From Gillisia sp. CAL575 (GTDB lineage: Bacteria > Bacteroidota > Bacteroidia > Flavobacteriales > Flavobacteriaceae), in the NCBI RefSeq assembly GCF_000403785.1, contig NZ_APHJ01000023.1, positions 1-64,000 on the forward strand: 64,000 nt of DNA, given 5' to 3'. The notes under the pieces were generated by a model, which saw only the letters and a program-made list of their open reading frames with translations, ran no database searches and was not told the DNA's origin. Below are positions 16,414-26,128 of the stretch, one piece after another (position 1 is the stretch's first letter; each line of letters begins with the position of its first letter). The position numbers and the translations under genes were made by a program.

Positions 16414-17529
16414 TTATTTTTCTAGTAATTCCTTCACTTTAGCTTCTAAAGCATCTCCTCTAAGATTAGTAGCTACAATAACCCCATTCTCATCCAATAA
16501 AAATGCAGCAGGTATTGCTCTTATATTATATAGTTGTGCCACAGGATCATTCCAAAATTTTAAATTAGATACTTGGTTCCAAGTAAGATTATCATCTTTT
16601 ATTGCCTGTACCCATTTGTCTTTTTGTCCCTCTCTATCTAAGGAAACGCCAATAATATTAAAGCCCTTATCGTGATATTTATTATACACTTTTACCACAT
16701 TTGGATTTTCTATTCTACAAGGCTTACACCAAGCGGCCCAAAAATCAATTAAAGTAACTTTTCCTAAAACATCTTTCAGCGCAATTTGTTCTCCTTGTGG
16801 ATTTGGAGCAGTGAACTCGGGTGCTTTACTACCTATTTCGGTTACACTTCTTTTATCTAAATTTTCTTTAAGCATCTTTCCAATAGAGGTTTGCTTTAAA
16901 CCTTCAGAAAGCCCATCAAACAGTTCTTTAACTTCATTTGCTGTAGCTCCAACATTAATCATATCTGTAAGAACTAAAAGAGACACAAAACTTTCAGAAT
17001 TTTCTTTTGCTATTTTTTTCTTATAAGCTAGATCGCTATTTCTAAGTCCCTCTTCCTCCTTTTGTAATTTCAACATTGCAGAAGAATCCTTAGCAGCGGA
17101 AGCTTGATTACGAAGGTCTGTTCTAATGGTCATCACCTTTTTATTTAACTCTTTAATATGGTTTAGATAATCATATAAAAGTTTGTTTTCCTCTCCACCT
17201 TTAACAATGGATGTTTCAAGACTATCTTTATATACCTCGAATTTTATAGGTTCATTCTCTGAAATAAACAAAACATTTCCTCTTACTCCTTCCAGTGTTA
17301 GAAAGTTTAAATTGGAATTTGTAACCTCGGGCAGGTCAAGTGCAAATTGTTCATCTTTTACTGCAACTGAATCTATTTTTTTAGGCTGATTATTTGCATC
17401 CAATTCAGACAGATAAACCATTTTCCCATCTTCTATATTTTTAAGGTCTCCAGAAATAGAATATCCTTCGTTTTCCTTGGCACATCCAAGAATGCTAAGT
17501 ACTGCTATAGCAGTTATAAGTCGTTTCAT
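16414..17529 (-). CDS. TlpA-family thiol:disulfide oxidoreductase with N-terminal DUF4369
   Basis: The protein is a predicted lipoprotein (MKRLITAIAVLSILGC) acting in the periplasm. Residues ~22-115 match DUF4369 ('YSISGDLKNIEDGKMVYLS'), the middle is helical and charged, and residues ~235-371 form a thioredoxin-fold domain with the active site WAAWCKPC (Cys268, Cys271). The cis-Pro segment is 'IRAIPAAFLLD'. In Bacteroidota such proteins are thought to reduce disulfides during protein or cytochrome maturation, sometimes as stress factors. A -7 box lies 17 bases upstream of the start. Confidence 0.92.
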   Translation of the reverse strand: MKRLITAIAVLSILGCAKENEGYSISGDLKNIEDGKMVYLSELDANNQPKKIDSVAVKDEQFALDLPEVTNSNLNFLTLEGVRGNVLFISENEPIKFEVYKDSLETSIVKGGEENKLLYDYLNHIKELNKKVMTIRTDLRNQASAAKDSSAMLKLQKEEEGLRNSDLAYKKKIAKENSESFVSLLVLTDMINVGATANEVKELFDGLSEGLKQTSIGKMLKENLDKRSVTEIGSKAPEFTAPNPQGEQIALKDVLGKVTLIDFWAAWCKPCRIENPNVVKVYNKYHDKGFNIIGVSLDREGQKDKWVQAIKDDNLTWNQVSNLKFWNDPVAQLYNIRAIPAAFLLDENGVIVATNLRGDALEAKVKELLEK

Positions 17530-17545
17530 TTGTAATTGTTTTGAG

Positions 17546-17586
17546 CAAAAATACGATACTCACCTTGGATAGTTTAATTAAGTTTG
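17546..17586. promoter_or_regulatory. Divergent -7 promoter boxes
   Basis: The minus strand has TATTTTTG (plus coordinates 17546-17553), 17 bases before the TlpA-like gene. The plus strand has TAAGTTTG at 17579-17586, 76 bases before the gene at 17662. Both match TAnnTTTG, but -33 TTG elements at proper spacing were not found. Confidence 0.45.
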
Positions 17587-17661
17587 TAAAAAAATGTTAA
17601 TTTAAGGGGCAGATAAGTAGGGCGCTAAAAGAAATAGTAATTTTAAGCTTCAAACAAGAAT

Positions 17662-20031
17662 ATGAAAAATCAGCTTCAGGATTTTCCTTTAGACATAAAA
17701 ATAAGTTTCCATAAGATCATAGAAGAATACAGGCGTCTTTTAGATGAAGAGCAAAGTAGTATTTCTAAGGAATATATGGTAAAAGTTCTAGAATATGTTT
17801 CTTCCTTTCCTAAGCTAGAAGAAGGAATAGAGGATCCTAGTGACTTAAATAAATATAAGGATGTTATCAAGATCTTGTTGGACGAACTTTTTCCGAAGAT
17901 TTTAACTAAAAATGAGATCAAGGCAGCTTCGTTACCGTTTCATAATCTAATCTTTAATACCTCTGCACGTTTCAAAAAGATCCTTGAAAACGCAGGAGAA
18001 GATTATGAGTTATCTATGCGGAATATAGACGAAGATATGTACTATATTTATGGATGTATCCTTATTCTTAATCATCATTACGGTTACAAAATAGATTTTT
18101 CCAGGCCTTTATATTATGATATCCCAGATGAAACAGGCATTTTAAAACATTATAGGATTGCTTTGAATGCAGATTTTATTGATATAGAAAAAGGTAAAAA
18201 TGCAATTGATATCACTGAAGATGATGTAGATCTTTTAATTCAAAATATTGATGATGTAGAATTTTGGAAAAAGAAATTCCCGCCTTTAAGCTGGGTCTTT
18301 AAAGGTTTTGTGATTTTAAATTTGACAGATGTCACAGTAGATGATGCCATCTCTGATTTAAAAACCACGCTTCTCCATAAAGAATCTTCAGACGAAGAGG
18401 AATTACTGAAATTTCAGGAAATCTTTCAATCTATCTATAGACTTCCAGACATAAGAGTTGGTTTTACTGTTTTTAATGAAGACAGGATGATGTTCGAAAG
18501 AATGGATAACCAAGATTCTTTTAGTTTTATACTTAATAATAAGGATGAAAGTGATTGTAAAGAGAGCGTTTGTGATGAAACATTCAAAAAACTTATAGAG
18601 GAACAAACTTATTTTGCAATTACGAATGTTAAACGGTATGCTAAGGAGATGGATAACAATTTATTGTCCAGAAATCTTCTAAAGAATAATGTATTGAGCT
18701 GTATTCTTGCTCCTATAGCTGTTGAAAATAAAGTTTGGGGTATTTTGGAATTGGTGTCTTATAGAAAAAATGAGTTGAACAGCATTAATGCAATCAAACT
18801 AGACGATATATTGCCTTATATAGTCACATCTGTAGAAAGAAATAGAAGTGAATTTGAAAATAAAGTAAAGGCAGTTATCCAAAGCGAGTGTACCTCTATA
18901 CACCCTAGTGTTTTGTGGATATTTGATAGAGAAGCAAAGCAATTTATTAAAGATTTAAATAAAGATGGCTTAGCCTCTTTTAAAGATATAGCCTTTAAAG
19001 ATGTGTATCCTCTTTACGGTCAAATAGATATTGTTGGTTCTTCTGATGCTAGAAATTCTGCAATCCAAGATGATCTAATGCATCAATTGGAAGAGATAGA
19101 GCATATTATTGATATGGCATATCAAATAGAAAATATGCCGATTTATGATCAGGTAAGGTTTAGAATTACAGATTTTAAAGAAGATCTTCAAGACACTTTA
19201 AATGCTTCAAGTGAACAGAGAGTATTTAATTTGCTTCAGAAAGAAGTGAATCCCTTGATGCAGCATTTAAGCAACCAGTCTGATGATCTGAAGAAATTAG
19301 TAGATAATTACCAGAAACAATTAAATCCTGAAACAGGAATTATTTATAATCATCGTAAAAATTATGATGATACTGTGCAGCGAATTAATCGGACAATGGC
19401 GAGGTTACTAGATAAAAAACAAGTTGAGGCTCAAAAAATTTATCCTCACTATTTTGAACGCTATAAAACAGATGGAGTAGACCATAATATTTATATTGGA
19501 GCATCCTTAACCAATAATAAACCCTTTAATGAGGTGTACTTGTATAATCTTAGGCTATGGCAACTTGCTACAATGTGTGAGATGGAAAACAAATTCTATC
19601 AGTTACAAACTAACACGCCAATACAATTAGATGCCGCATCTTTGATATTAGTATTTAATAGCACTTTATCTATTAGATATAGAATGGATGAGAAGAAATT
19701 TGATGTGGATGGTACTTATAATGCACGTTATGAAATTATAAAAAAACGAATTGACAAGGCGTTTATAAAAAATACCGAGGAGAGAATTACTCAAAAAGGG
19801 AAGATCTCTATTGTCTATTCTCAAAGTAGTGACGAGCGAGAATATTTAAGATATATTAAATACCTTCAGATCAAGAAATATCTTGGAGATGAGGTGGAAT
19901 TACTGGAATTAGAAGATGTGCAGGGAGTTATTGGTTTAAAAGCAATCCGGGTAAATATTTTATATCACCCGGATGATAATGCTTTTGAGAAGGCGATCAA
20001 TTATGATGGCCTTATAGATTATTTAAGGTAA
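17662..20031 (+). CDS. 789-residue GAF-like protein of unknown function
   Basis: The protein has no signal peptide or membrane segment and is presumably cytoplasmic. Residues ~245-395 look like a GAF-type sensor domain ('FQSIYRLPDIRVGFTVFNED' ... 'CILAPIAVENKVWGILELVSYR'), which typically binds small ligands. The flanking regions are helical and show no catalytic motif I recognise. A second GAF-like stretch around residues 400-500 is possible. Homologues of this size are, to my knowledge, widespread in Flavobacteriia but uncharacterised. Its 3' end overlaps the convergent HD/PycTM-like gene by 13 bases. Confidence 0.8.
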   Translation: MKNQLQDFPLDIKISFHKIIEEYRRLLDEEQSSISKEYMVKVLEYVSSFPKLEEGIEDPSDLNKYKDVIKILLDELFPKILTKNEIKAASLPFHNLIFNTSARFKKILENAGEDYELSMRNIDEDMYYIYGCILILNHHYGYKIDFSRPLYYDIPDETGILKHYRIALNADFIDIEKGKNAIDITEDDVDLLIQNIDDVEFWKKKFPPLSWVFKGFVILNLTDVTVDDAISDLKTTLLHKESSDEEELLKFQEIFQSIYRLPDIRVGFTVFNEDRMMFERMDNQDSFSFILNNKDESDCKESVCDETFKKLIEEQTYFAITNVKRYAKEMDNNLLSRNLLKNNVLSCILAPIAVENKVWGILELVSYRKNELNSINAIKLDDILPYIVTSVERNRSEFENKVKAVIQSECTSIHPSVLWIFDREAKQFIKDLNKDGLASFKDIAFKDVYPLYGQIDIVGSSDARNSAIQDDLMHQLEEIEHIIDMAYQIENMPIYDQVRFRITDFKEDLQDTLNASSEQRVFNLLQKEVNPLMQHLSNQSDDLKKLVDNYQKQLNPETGIIYNHRKNYDDTVQRINRTMARLLDKKQVEAQKIYPHYFERYKTDGVDHNIYIGASLTNNKPFNEVYLYNLRLWQLATMCEMENKFYQLQTNTPIQLDAASLILVFNSTLSIRYRMDEKKFDVDGTYNARYEIIKKRIDKAFIKNTEERITQKGKISIVYSQSSDEREYLRYIKYLQIKKYLGDEVELLELEDVQGVIGLKAIRVNILYHPDDNAFEKAINYDGLIDYLR

Positions 20032-21203
20032 AAAGCGATCACAAAGCTTAATACTGAAGCTATAATTCCAACCATAAATACGGTATAAGTAAGTCTTAGT
20101 AACATGTATTTTCTATGTAATACTTTTCCTAATAGAAAGAGGTCTAGCATAAGAGATTCATATACATAATCCTTATCCTTAATTATTTCGTTAATACCCC
20201 ATTTAAACTGGTCAAAGGGCATTTTATGAAAATTCCCGAAGAATAATAGATTCACATCTCTACTTTCTACCTGTTCTTTAGTGAACTCGCCCGTAGTTAC
20301 ATTTGGTCTTGTAGACATAATAGATAAAATGATAGAAGCCACACTAAAGATCACCAATATTAATGTAGGGATCAATAAATGCTTATTTGTAACTGCGTCT
20401 AATTTTGGGATGATGTTCGCTAATGCAAGCGAAATTATAATTGCATTTACAGACAGCAAGATGTTTGCTTTAGTGTCTGCAATATCACTTAATTTTATGT
20501 GATTTCTAAGAGTTACTCGGAACAAACTTTGAATACTTCTCTCAGGATTATTGTTCTTATACTCAGCTTTAAGACGTGCTTTTGTTTCTTCTTTCTTTAG
20601 CTTTTGAACCTTTTTCGTCTGCTTTTCTAATATTTCTGAAAGATTATTGTCTTTACCTTCTTTCCATTGTTTAGAAGCATATTCTGTAAAATATTGATGT
20701 TTATCTGTGAACAGGGTAACATTTTCTGCTAACCATTCCTCGGTAGAATAATTATGGATATTTAGAAGCTGTAATTCCTGTCTAAGCAATTCACTGGTTT
20801 CATCAAAATAATCTTTTGCTATATGAGAGCAGTCGGCATCTCTAATAATTTTTTCCAATTTAGTCTTTGGAGAGATTTGAAATTTGGTGGCCATAATGCA
20901 TTTAGAAACCAGTTCTATAGTTTCATTATCCACATTATTATCCGTCAAAAATTGCTCCGCAATTTTTACACTTTCTTCCTCATGGCCGTCAAATTTTACG
21001 GTATATCCTGTGTCATGAAACCATGCAGACAAGAGCAAAACCTCTTCTTCTTTAACATTTATTTCCGAATTCTCAATTAATTCTTTAGTACTTTTAACCA
21101 CCCGTTTTGTGTGGTTATAATTATGATATATAAATGTGTTTGGTAGTTTTTCCTTAAATAAATTTAGGACGAATTTATCTGCCTTTTTTATTAACTCTGT
21201 CAT
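20019..21203 (-). CDS. HD-domain phosphohydrolase fused to a PycTM-like membrane effector domain
   Basis: I chose the ATG at 21203 (MTELIKKADKF); the longer frame begins with TTG at 21230. Residues ~10-150 are an HD domain with 'YHNYNH', 'SAWFHDTGY' (His-Asp pair) and 'IIRDADCSH', all metal-binding motifs of HD phosphohydrolases. A charged coiled linker (~residues 180-215) leads to 'RNHIKLSDIADTKANILLSVNAIIISLALA', followed by two more hydrophobic segments, including one at the extreme C-terminus. This resembles the transmembrane effector domain of Pycsar anti-phage systems. No cyclase is nearby. It may hydrolyse or respond to a nucleotide signal at the inner membrane; that is inference. Confidence 0.82.
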   Translation of the reverse strand: MTELIKKADKFVLNLFKEKLPNTFIYHNYNHTKRVVKSTKELIENSEINVKEEEVLLLSAWFHDTGYTVKFDGHEEESVKIAEQFLTDNNVDNETIELVSKCIMATKFQISPKTKLEKIIRDADCSHIAKDYFDETSELLRQELQLLNIHNYSTEEWLAENVTLFTDKHQYFTEYASKQWKEGKDNNLSEILEKQTKKVQKLKKEETKARLKAEYKNNNPERSIQSLFRVTLRNHIKLSDIADTKANILLSVNAIIISLALANIIPKLDAVTNKHLLIPTLILVIFSVASIILSIMSTRPNVTTGEFTKEQVESRDVNLLFFGNFHKMPFDQFKWGINEIIKDKDYVYESLMLDLFLLGKVLHRKYMLLRLTYTVFMVGIIASVLSFVIAFYLK

Positions 21204-21260
21204 GGAAATGTTGATTAAATAAGGAGCCAAATTACAAAAAAAAACGCCCTATAGATTTTT

Positions 21261-24200
21261 ATGAAAAAAAATAACATTTTTCTAACTTTATTGGCCATTT
21301 TACTGCTAGTTGGATGCTCCACGTACGATCCAAAATACAGAGAAGGCGAACCAACCGAGAATTTTAAGTATCCTACAGATAAGAAAATTGAGAAATCTTT
21401 TTACTTATTAGGTGATGGTGGTTATTCGCCACCTGGGGGTAGTTCTGAAGGATTAATTGCTCTTAAGAACTATATGGATTCGGTTAAGGTGACAGATAAT
21501 TATACTATTTTATTAGGAGATAATATTTATCCAGTTGGGATGCCTCCAAAAGATGCTCCAGAGCGGGAAGCTGCAGAATATAGACTGGATGCACAATTAG
21601 ATGCTTTCGAGAAATATGAAGGAAAAGTAATAGTTATTCCTGGAAACCATGATTGGTATAACGAGGGTATTAAAGGCCTTGAGCGTGAGAGAGATTATTT
21701 GAAATCTAAATTGAAGGACAATTTAATCTGGGCTCCAAAAACTGGATGTGGATTGGATGTAATCGAGATCTCAGAAAATATTCAGCTTATAACTTTAGAT
21801 TCTCAGTGGTTCCTAGAAGATTGGGATAGACATCCTACTATTAATGACAATTGTGCGCAGATAAAAACAAGAGAAGCTTTGTTTTTGGAGTTAGCTTCAG
21901 AACTACAAAAAAATCAGAATAAAACAATTATAGTCGCCTTGCATCATCCATTATATACCAATGGAGTTCATGGGGGACAATATGAATTTACTAGACACAT
22001 TTATCCTTCTCAAAAGAAAATTCCTATTCCTATACTTGGGTCTCTAGCTGCTTTAATCAGAACAAGTGGGGGAGTCTCTATTCAAGATGCGCAAAATGAA
22101 AGATATAAATCTCTTGTAAAAAGATTGGAGACCATTGCACAAGGATCAGATAGACTCCTTTTTGTCTCTGGCCATGAGCATTCTCTGCAGTATATAGAAC
22201 ATGATAGTATTAAACAGATTGTTGCCGGTTCTGGTTCTAAAGGGTCTTATGCAGTATTGAGTAACGATGGTTATTTTGCATATCCAGATCAAGGTTTTGC
22301 AGTTTATGACGTTTTTGAGGATGGCTCTTCATGGGCAAGTTTTTATGGAAATGAAAATAATAAAGCTAAATTATTATATCAAAAAGAAGTTTTTTCTGCT
22401 CCTAAACCTTATGATGTTTCTCACTTGCCAACTGAATTTCCTGAAACTATAACTACCTCGATTTATAATGAAAAGGAAACTGAGAAAACAGGATTATATG
22501 AAAGTGTTTGGGGCCAGCGATACAGAGATCTTTACGGAACTCCAATATCTGTTAAAGTCGCAGATTTGGATACTTTATATGGTGGTTTAAAACCTGTGAT
22601 AAAAGGTGGAGGACATCAAACGATATCGGTTAGACTAGAAGACAGTTTAGGTAGAGATTATAATATGCGCCGTCTTAAAAAGAGTGCTGTGCAATTTTTA
22701 CAAGCTGTTGCTTTTAAGGACACTCCGGTTCAAGATCAATTAGAAAATACCATTGCAGAAAATGTGATTCAGGATTTTTATACAGCAGCGCATCCTTATG
22801 CATTTCTTGCAGTTCCAAAACTATCTGATGCCATTGGATTATTCCATACCAATCCCAAATTATTCTACGTACCTAAGCAAAAAGCCTTAGAAGAATATAA
22901 TTCAGATTTTGGGGATGAACTTTATATGATCGTGGAAAGACCAGAAGATGATTGGTCTAGTATGAAGTCTTTTGGAGAAGATACAGAAGATATTTTGAGT
23001 ACTTCAGATATGTTAGAGAAGTTAAGGAAAGATGAGAAATATTTCCTAGATGAAAAAGCATATATCAAAGCTAGAATTTTCGATATGCTTATTGGAGATT
23101 GGGATAGGCATCAAGATCAATGGAAATGGGCAGAAGTAGAAACACCTAATGGAAATAAGCGATTTTTACCTATACCAAGAGATCGGGATCAAGCTTTTTC
23201 AAACTTTGATGGTGCATTCTTTGGAACCTTAAGAGGATTAGCTGGGTTTGCCAATCAATTTGCAGTATATGGTGATGATATTAAGGATGTAAAATGGTTT
23301 AATACTGCAGCAACAGGAATGGATAGAACTCTTATCCAGAATGTAGGTAGAGAAGAGTGGATTGAGCAAGCTGAATTTATTCAGAAGAATTTAACCGATG
23401 AGATTATTGATGAGGCATTTTTAGAATTACCAGAAATCACAAGAAACGAAACGACTGAATTTATCGTTAAAAGTCTGAAAGGGAGAAGAGGTAATATTGT
23501 AGATATCGCTAATAGATATTACGATTATATGGCTAAGCTGGCAGTAGTTACAGGAACCGATAAGGATGACTTCGTAGAAATTGAGCGTTTAGATGAAGGT
23601 AAAACTCGAATTACGATCTCTAGGATTAAAGGTGGGAAGAAAGCCGATTTGGTAAGTGATAAGGTTTATAATAAACAAGATACAGATGAAATTTGGTTGT
23701 ATGCTTTAGATGATGATGATGTGATTAATGTAAAGGGAGCAGTAGATAAAAATTTGATATTTGTTCGGGTTATTGGTGGACAAAATAACGATATCTATAA
23801 TGTAGATGAGAACAGCGGGAGAAAGGTTAAAATCTACGATTATTTAAGTAAACCAAGCACCGTAGAATCTATAGGGAATGCAAAAATTAGGTTTAGAGAC
23901 AACTATAATCAGAACACTTTTGATAAAGATAAGAAGACGTTTAAATCTGGATCTCTATTACCAGGCTTTGGGTACAATCCAGATGATGGGATAAAATTAG
24001 GCATACAATCTGTTTCTACTGTGAATGGGTTTAAAAGAAATCCATTTACAACAAGGAATACCTACAGTTTAGGGTATTATTTTGCGACCAATGGTTTTGA
24101 TGCCAGCTACGAAGGGGAATTTGCTAGAATTATAGGAAATTTTAATCTGTTGATAGGCGCTAATTTTTCTAGTCCTAATGCATCTAATAACTTCTTTGGC

Positions 24201-24989
24201 TTCGGAAATGAAACTGAGAATTTTGATGATGATTTAGATTACGACTATAATAGAACAAAAATAGGAAGAGCGGGAATTAAATTTGGTTTCGTTAGAAAAT
24301 CGCCTTTTGGTAGTTATTTTGGATATATGGCAAATTTCGAAGGAATTAAGGTAGATGAAACTGAGGGAAGATTTATTTCTGAAGAATTTATGCCTGACAA
24401 TCCAGAGTTTTTTGAAAGAAAATTCTTTACGGGATTAGATGCGACTTATAGATATGAGAGTTATGATAATAACTTGAATCCTACTCGAGGGATGAAATTT
24501 GAGTTGAATGGAGGAGGGAAATTAAACCTTGAAGAATTAGAAAGACATTTTGGCTATATTAAACCTTACTTAGGTTTTTATAATTCACTTTCAAAAAACA
24601 GAAAACTTGTTTTGAAATCTCAGGTACAAGCCCATTTTAATATTGGTGAAGACTATGAATTTTATCAAGCTGCGGTATTAGGAGGGAATTCAGGGTTAAG
24701 AGGTTTTAGACAACAACGTTTTTCCGGCAAAACAGCTTTTGCAACTGGTGCAGACTTACGTTATAGTTTTAACCAATTTAAAACTTCGTTCTTACCTTTT
24801 CAAATTGGAATATATGGAGGTTTCGATTTTGGGCGAGTTTGGACGGAAGAGGCAGATAGCAAAAGATGGCATGATAGCTATGGAGGAGGTTTATGGATTA
24901 ATAGTGCTGAAGCTTTAAGCGCTAAATTTAGCCTTTTTGGTAGTGAAGAAGATATGAGATTTACTTTCGGTTTCGGATTTAAGTTTTAA
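21261..24989 (+). CDS. Metallophosphoesterase / outer-membrane barrel fusion lipoprotein
   Basis: The 1242-residue protein starts with a lipoprotein signal (MKKNNIFLTLLAILLLVGC). Residues ~45-320 form a calcineurin-like metallophosphoesterase: 'LGDGGY', 'LLGDNIYP', PGNHDW (residues ~127-132), 'ALHHPLYT' and GHEHS (~303). Residues ~430-800 contain GDWDRHQDQW (~612) and PRDRDQAF (~639), a pattern recalling FAM20/HipA-type kinase folds. The last ~330 residues alternate like a beta-barrel, with LRGFRQQRF (~1146), the BamA/Omp85-type RGF signature, and end in Phe. An outer-membrane enzyme acting on phosphorylated surface or extracellular substrates is plausible. Being both lipidated and a barrel is unusual. 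Confidence 0.88.
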   Translation: MKKNNIFLTLLAILLLVGCSTYDPKYREGEPTENFKYPTDKKIEKSFYLLGDGGYSPPGGSSEGLIALKNYMDSVKVTDNYTILLGDNIYPVGMPPKDAPEREAAEYRLDAQLDAFEKYEGKVIVIPGNHDWYNEGIKGLERERDYLKSKLKDNLIWAPKTGCGLDVIEISENIQLITLDSQWFLEDWDRHPTINDNCAQIKTREALFLELASELQKNQNKTIIVALHHPLYTNGVHGGQYEFTRHIYPSQKKIPIPILGSLAALIRTSGGVSIQDAQNERYKSLVKRLETIAQGSDRLLFVSGHEHSLQYIEHDSIKQIVAGSGSKGSYAVLSNDGYFAYPDQGFAVYDVFEDGSSWASFYGNENNKAKLLYQKEVFSAPKPYDVSHLPTEFPETITTSIYNEKETEKTGLYESVWGQRYRDLYGTPISVKVADLDTLYGGLKPVIKGGGHQTISVRLEDSLGRDYNMRRLKKSAVQFLQAVAFKDTPVQDQLENTIAENVIQDFYTAAHPYAFLAVPKLSDAIGLFHTNPKLFYVPKQKALEEYNSDFGDELYMIVERPEDDWSSMKSFGEDTEDILSTSDMLEKLRKDEKYFLDEKAYIKARIFDMLIGDWDRHQDQWKWAEVETPNGNKRFLPIPRDRDQAFSNFDGAFFGTLRGLAGFANQFAVYGDDIKDVKWFNTAATGMDRTLIQNVGREEWIEQAEFIQKNLTDEIIDEAFLELPEITRNETTEFIVKSLKGRRGNIVDIANRYYDYMAKLAVVTGTDKDDFVEIERLDEGKTRITISRIKGGKKADLVSDKVYNKQDTDEIWLYALDDDDVINVKGAVDKNLIFVRVIGGQNNDIYNVDENSGRKVKIYDYLSKPSTVESIGNAKIRFRDNYNQNTFDKDKKTFKSGSLLPGFGYNPDDGIKLGIQSVSTVNGFKRNPFTTRNTYSLGYYFATNGFDASYEGEFARIIGNFNLLIGANFSSPNASNNFFGFGNETENFDDDLDYDYNRTKIGRAGIKFGFVRKSPFGSYFGYMANFEGIKVDETEGRFISEEFMPDNPEFFERKFFTGLDATYRYESYDNNLNPTRGMKFELNGGGKLNLEELERHFGYIKPYLGFYNSLSKNRKLVLKSQVQAHFNIGEDYEFYQAAVLGGNSGLRGFRQQRFSGKTAFATGADLRYSFNQFKTSFLPFQIGIYGGFDFGRVWTEEADSKRWHDSYGGGLWINSAEALSAKFSLFGSEEDMRFTFGFGFKF

Positions 24990-25035
24990 ATAAATAAATG
25001 GAAACAAAAAGGATCTGGTAATGATTTTCCGGGTT

Positions 25036-25914
25036 TTATATAACCATAAAACGTAGTTCCTTTCTATAAGTTGAGGGGGATTTTCCAGTAAAAATTTTAA
25101 ATTGCTTATTAAAGTGGCTAAAATTATTAAACCCACTTTCAAAGGAAACTTCCGTTATGCTCATTTGTTCTTCATGCAGGAGTTTAGCAGCGTGGGTGAG
25201 CCTGTATTCATTTACGAATGTTGTAAAGGTTTTCCCTGTAATCTTTTTAAAATAGCGACAAAACGCAGGATTTGTCATACTCACCTTTTCGCTAATTTCA
25301 TCTAAGGTAATAGGCCTTTGGAATTCTTCCTTTACGAAATTAAAAATAATATTGATCCTGTTATTATCTTGGACGGCCGTTTCAAGAATAAAACCATGAG
25401 CATTTAATATGGTATAATTGTCAGTTTTATCTAGATCCTTCAAAATATTCAGTAACCCTATTAACCGTTCAAAATGTGAAATTTCAGTCAGGTTTTCTAA
25501 ATCTTTTCCTACCTTTCTTTTTGTATTTCCATGGAAAACTATTCCTTTTTTAGACCTTTCAAATAGGTTTCGAATGCCCCGCATTTCAGCAATATTAAAA
25601 AAATCTATACCCAAAAATTCAGGTTTCAATTGGATAACCGTTTCACATTTATGTTGGGTTATACTATCAGTAAAGCCACAATGGGGAAGGTTTGAACCTA
25701 TCAAAATTAGGTCACCATTTCTAAAATAGGAAATATGGCTGCCAATCTGCCTTTTGCCGTATCCGCCATTTACATATACTAGCTCAATTTCAGGATGATA
25801 GTGCCAGAAATTTTTTTTTCCTCCATTTGTTCCAGGTAGATAAGTTCTATAAGTAAAAGAACTTCCAAAAGCGGGCTCTATTTTCTCTAGTTGCGGTTTA
25901 TGGTTAAGAGACAT
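25036..25914 (-). CDS. AraC-family transcriptional regulator
   Basis: The 292-residue protein has an N-terminal cupin-like sensor domain ('FWHYHPEIELVYVNGGYG', 'GDLILIGSNLPH') and a C-terminal AraC DNA-binding domain with two helix-turn-helix units: 'TLDEISEKVSMTNPAFCRYF' and 'SITEVSFESGFNNFSHFNKQF'. It is divergent from the secreted protein at 26129 and may control it or itself; the ligand is not predictable. Proteins of this layout often sense sugars or aromatic compounds. The 214-base divergent spacer gives room for operators, but I could not define one. Confidence 0.92.
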   Translation of the reverse strand: MSLNHKPQLEKIEPAFGSSFTYRTYLPGTNGGKKNFWHYHPEIELVYVNGGYGKRQIGSHISYFRNGDLILIGSNLPHCGFTDSITQHKCETVIQLKPEFLGIDFFNIAEMRGIRNLFERSKKGIVFHGNTKRKVGKDLENLTEISHFERLIGLLNILKDLDKTDNYTILNAHGFILETAVQDNNRINIIFNFVKEEFQRPITLDEISEKVSMTNPAFCRYFKKITGKTFTTFVNEYRLTHAAKLLHEEQMSITEVSFESGFNNFSHFNKQFKIFTGKSPSTYRKELRFMVI

Positions 25915-26077
25915 ATTGTTTTTTCTATAAATTTAATCCCATAACGAGGATATAAGATATGCAAAATTGATATTTATCTATGTTATTTTAACCGAGATTG
26001 TTTATAGCGCTAATTTTATAGCTAAAATAGCATATATATCTGCATATCCTGATATAGTTTTTAGCCAGGTTTAAAAG

Positions 26078-26085
26078 TAAGTTTG
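26078..26085 (+). promoter_or_regulatory. Possible -7 promoter box
   Basis: TAAGTTTG matches TAnnTTTG and lies 44 bases before the start of the secreted protein gene. No TTG was seen at the expected -33 distance, so an activator such as the adjacent AraC protein could be needed; that is inference. Confidence 0.4.
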
Positions 26086-26128
26086 AATAGTTATTAATAG
26101 TAGTTCTAACCTTTTAAATCTTAAGATT

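Noticed and set aside
20019-21203. Complete Pycsar defence system
   Set aside because: No uridylate or cytidylate cyclase gene is adjacent; only the membrane effector-like domain is present.
24990-25035. Terminator between the convergent barrel and AraC genes
   Set aside because: Only weak pairing was found and no T-run, so I do not report it.
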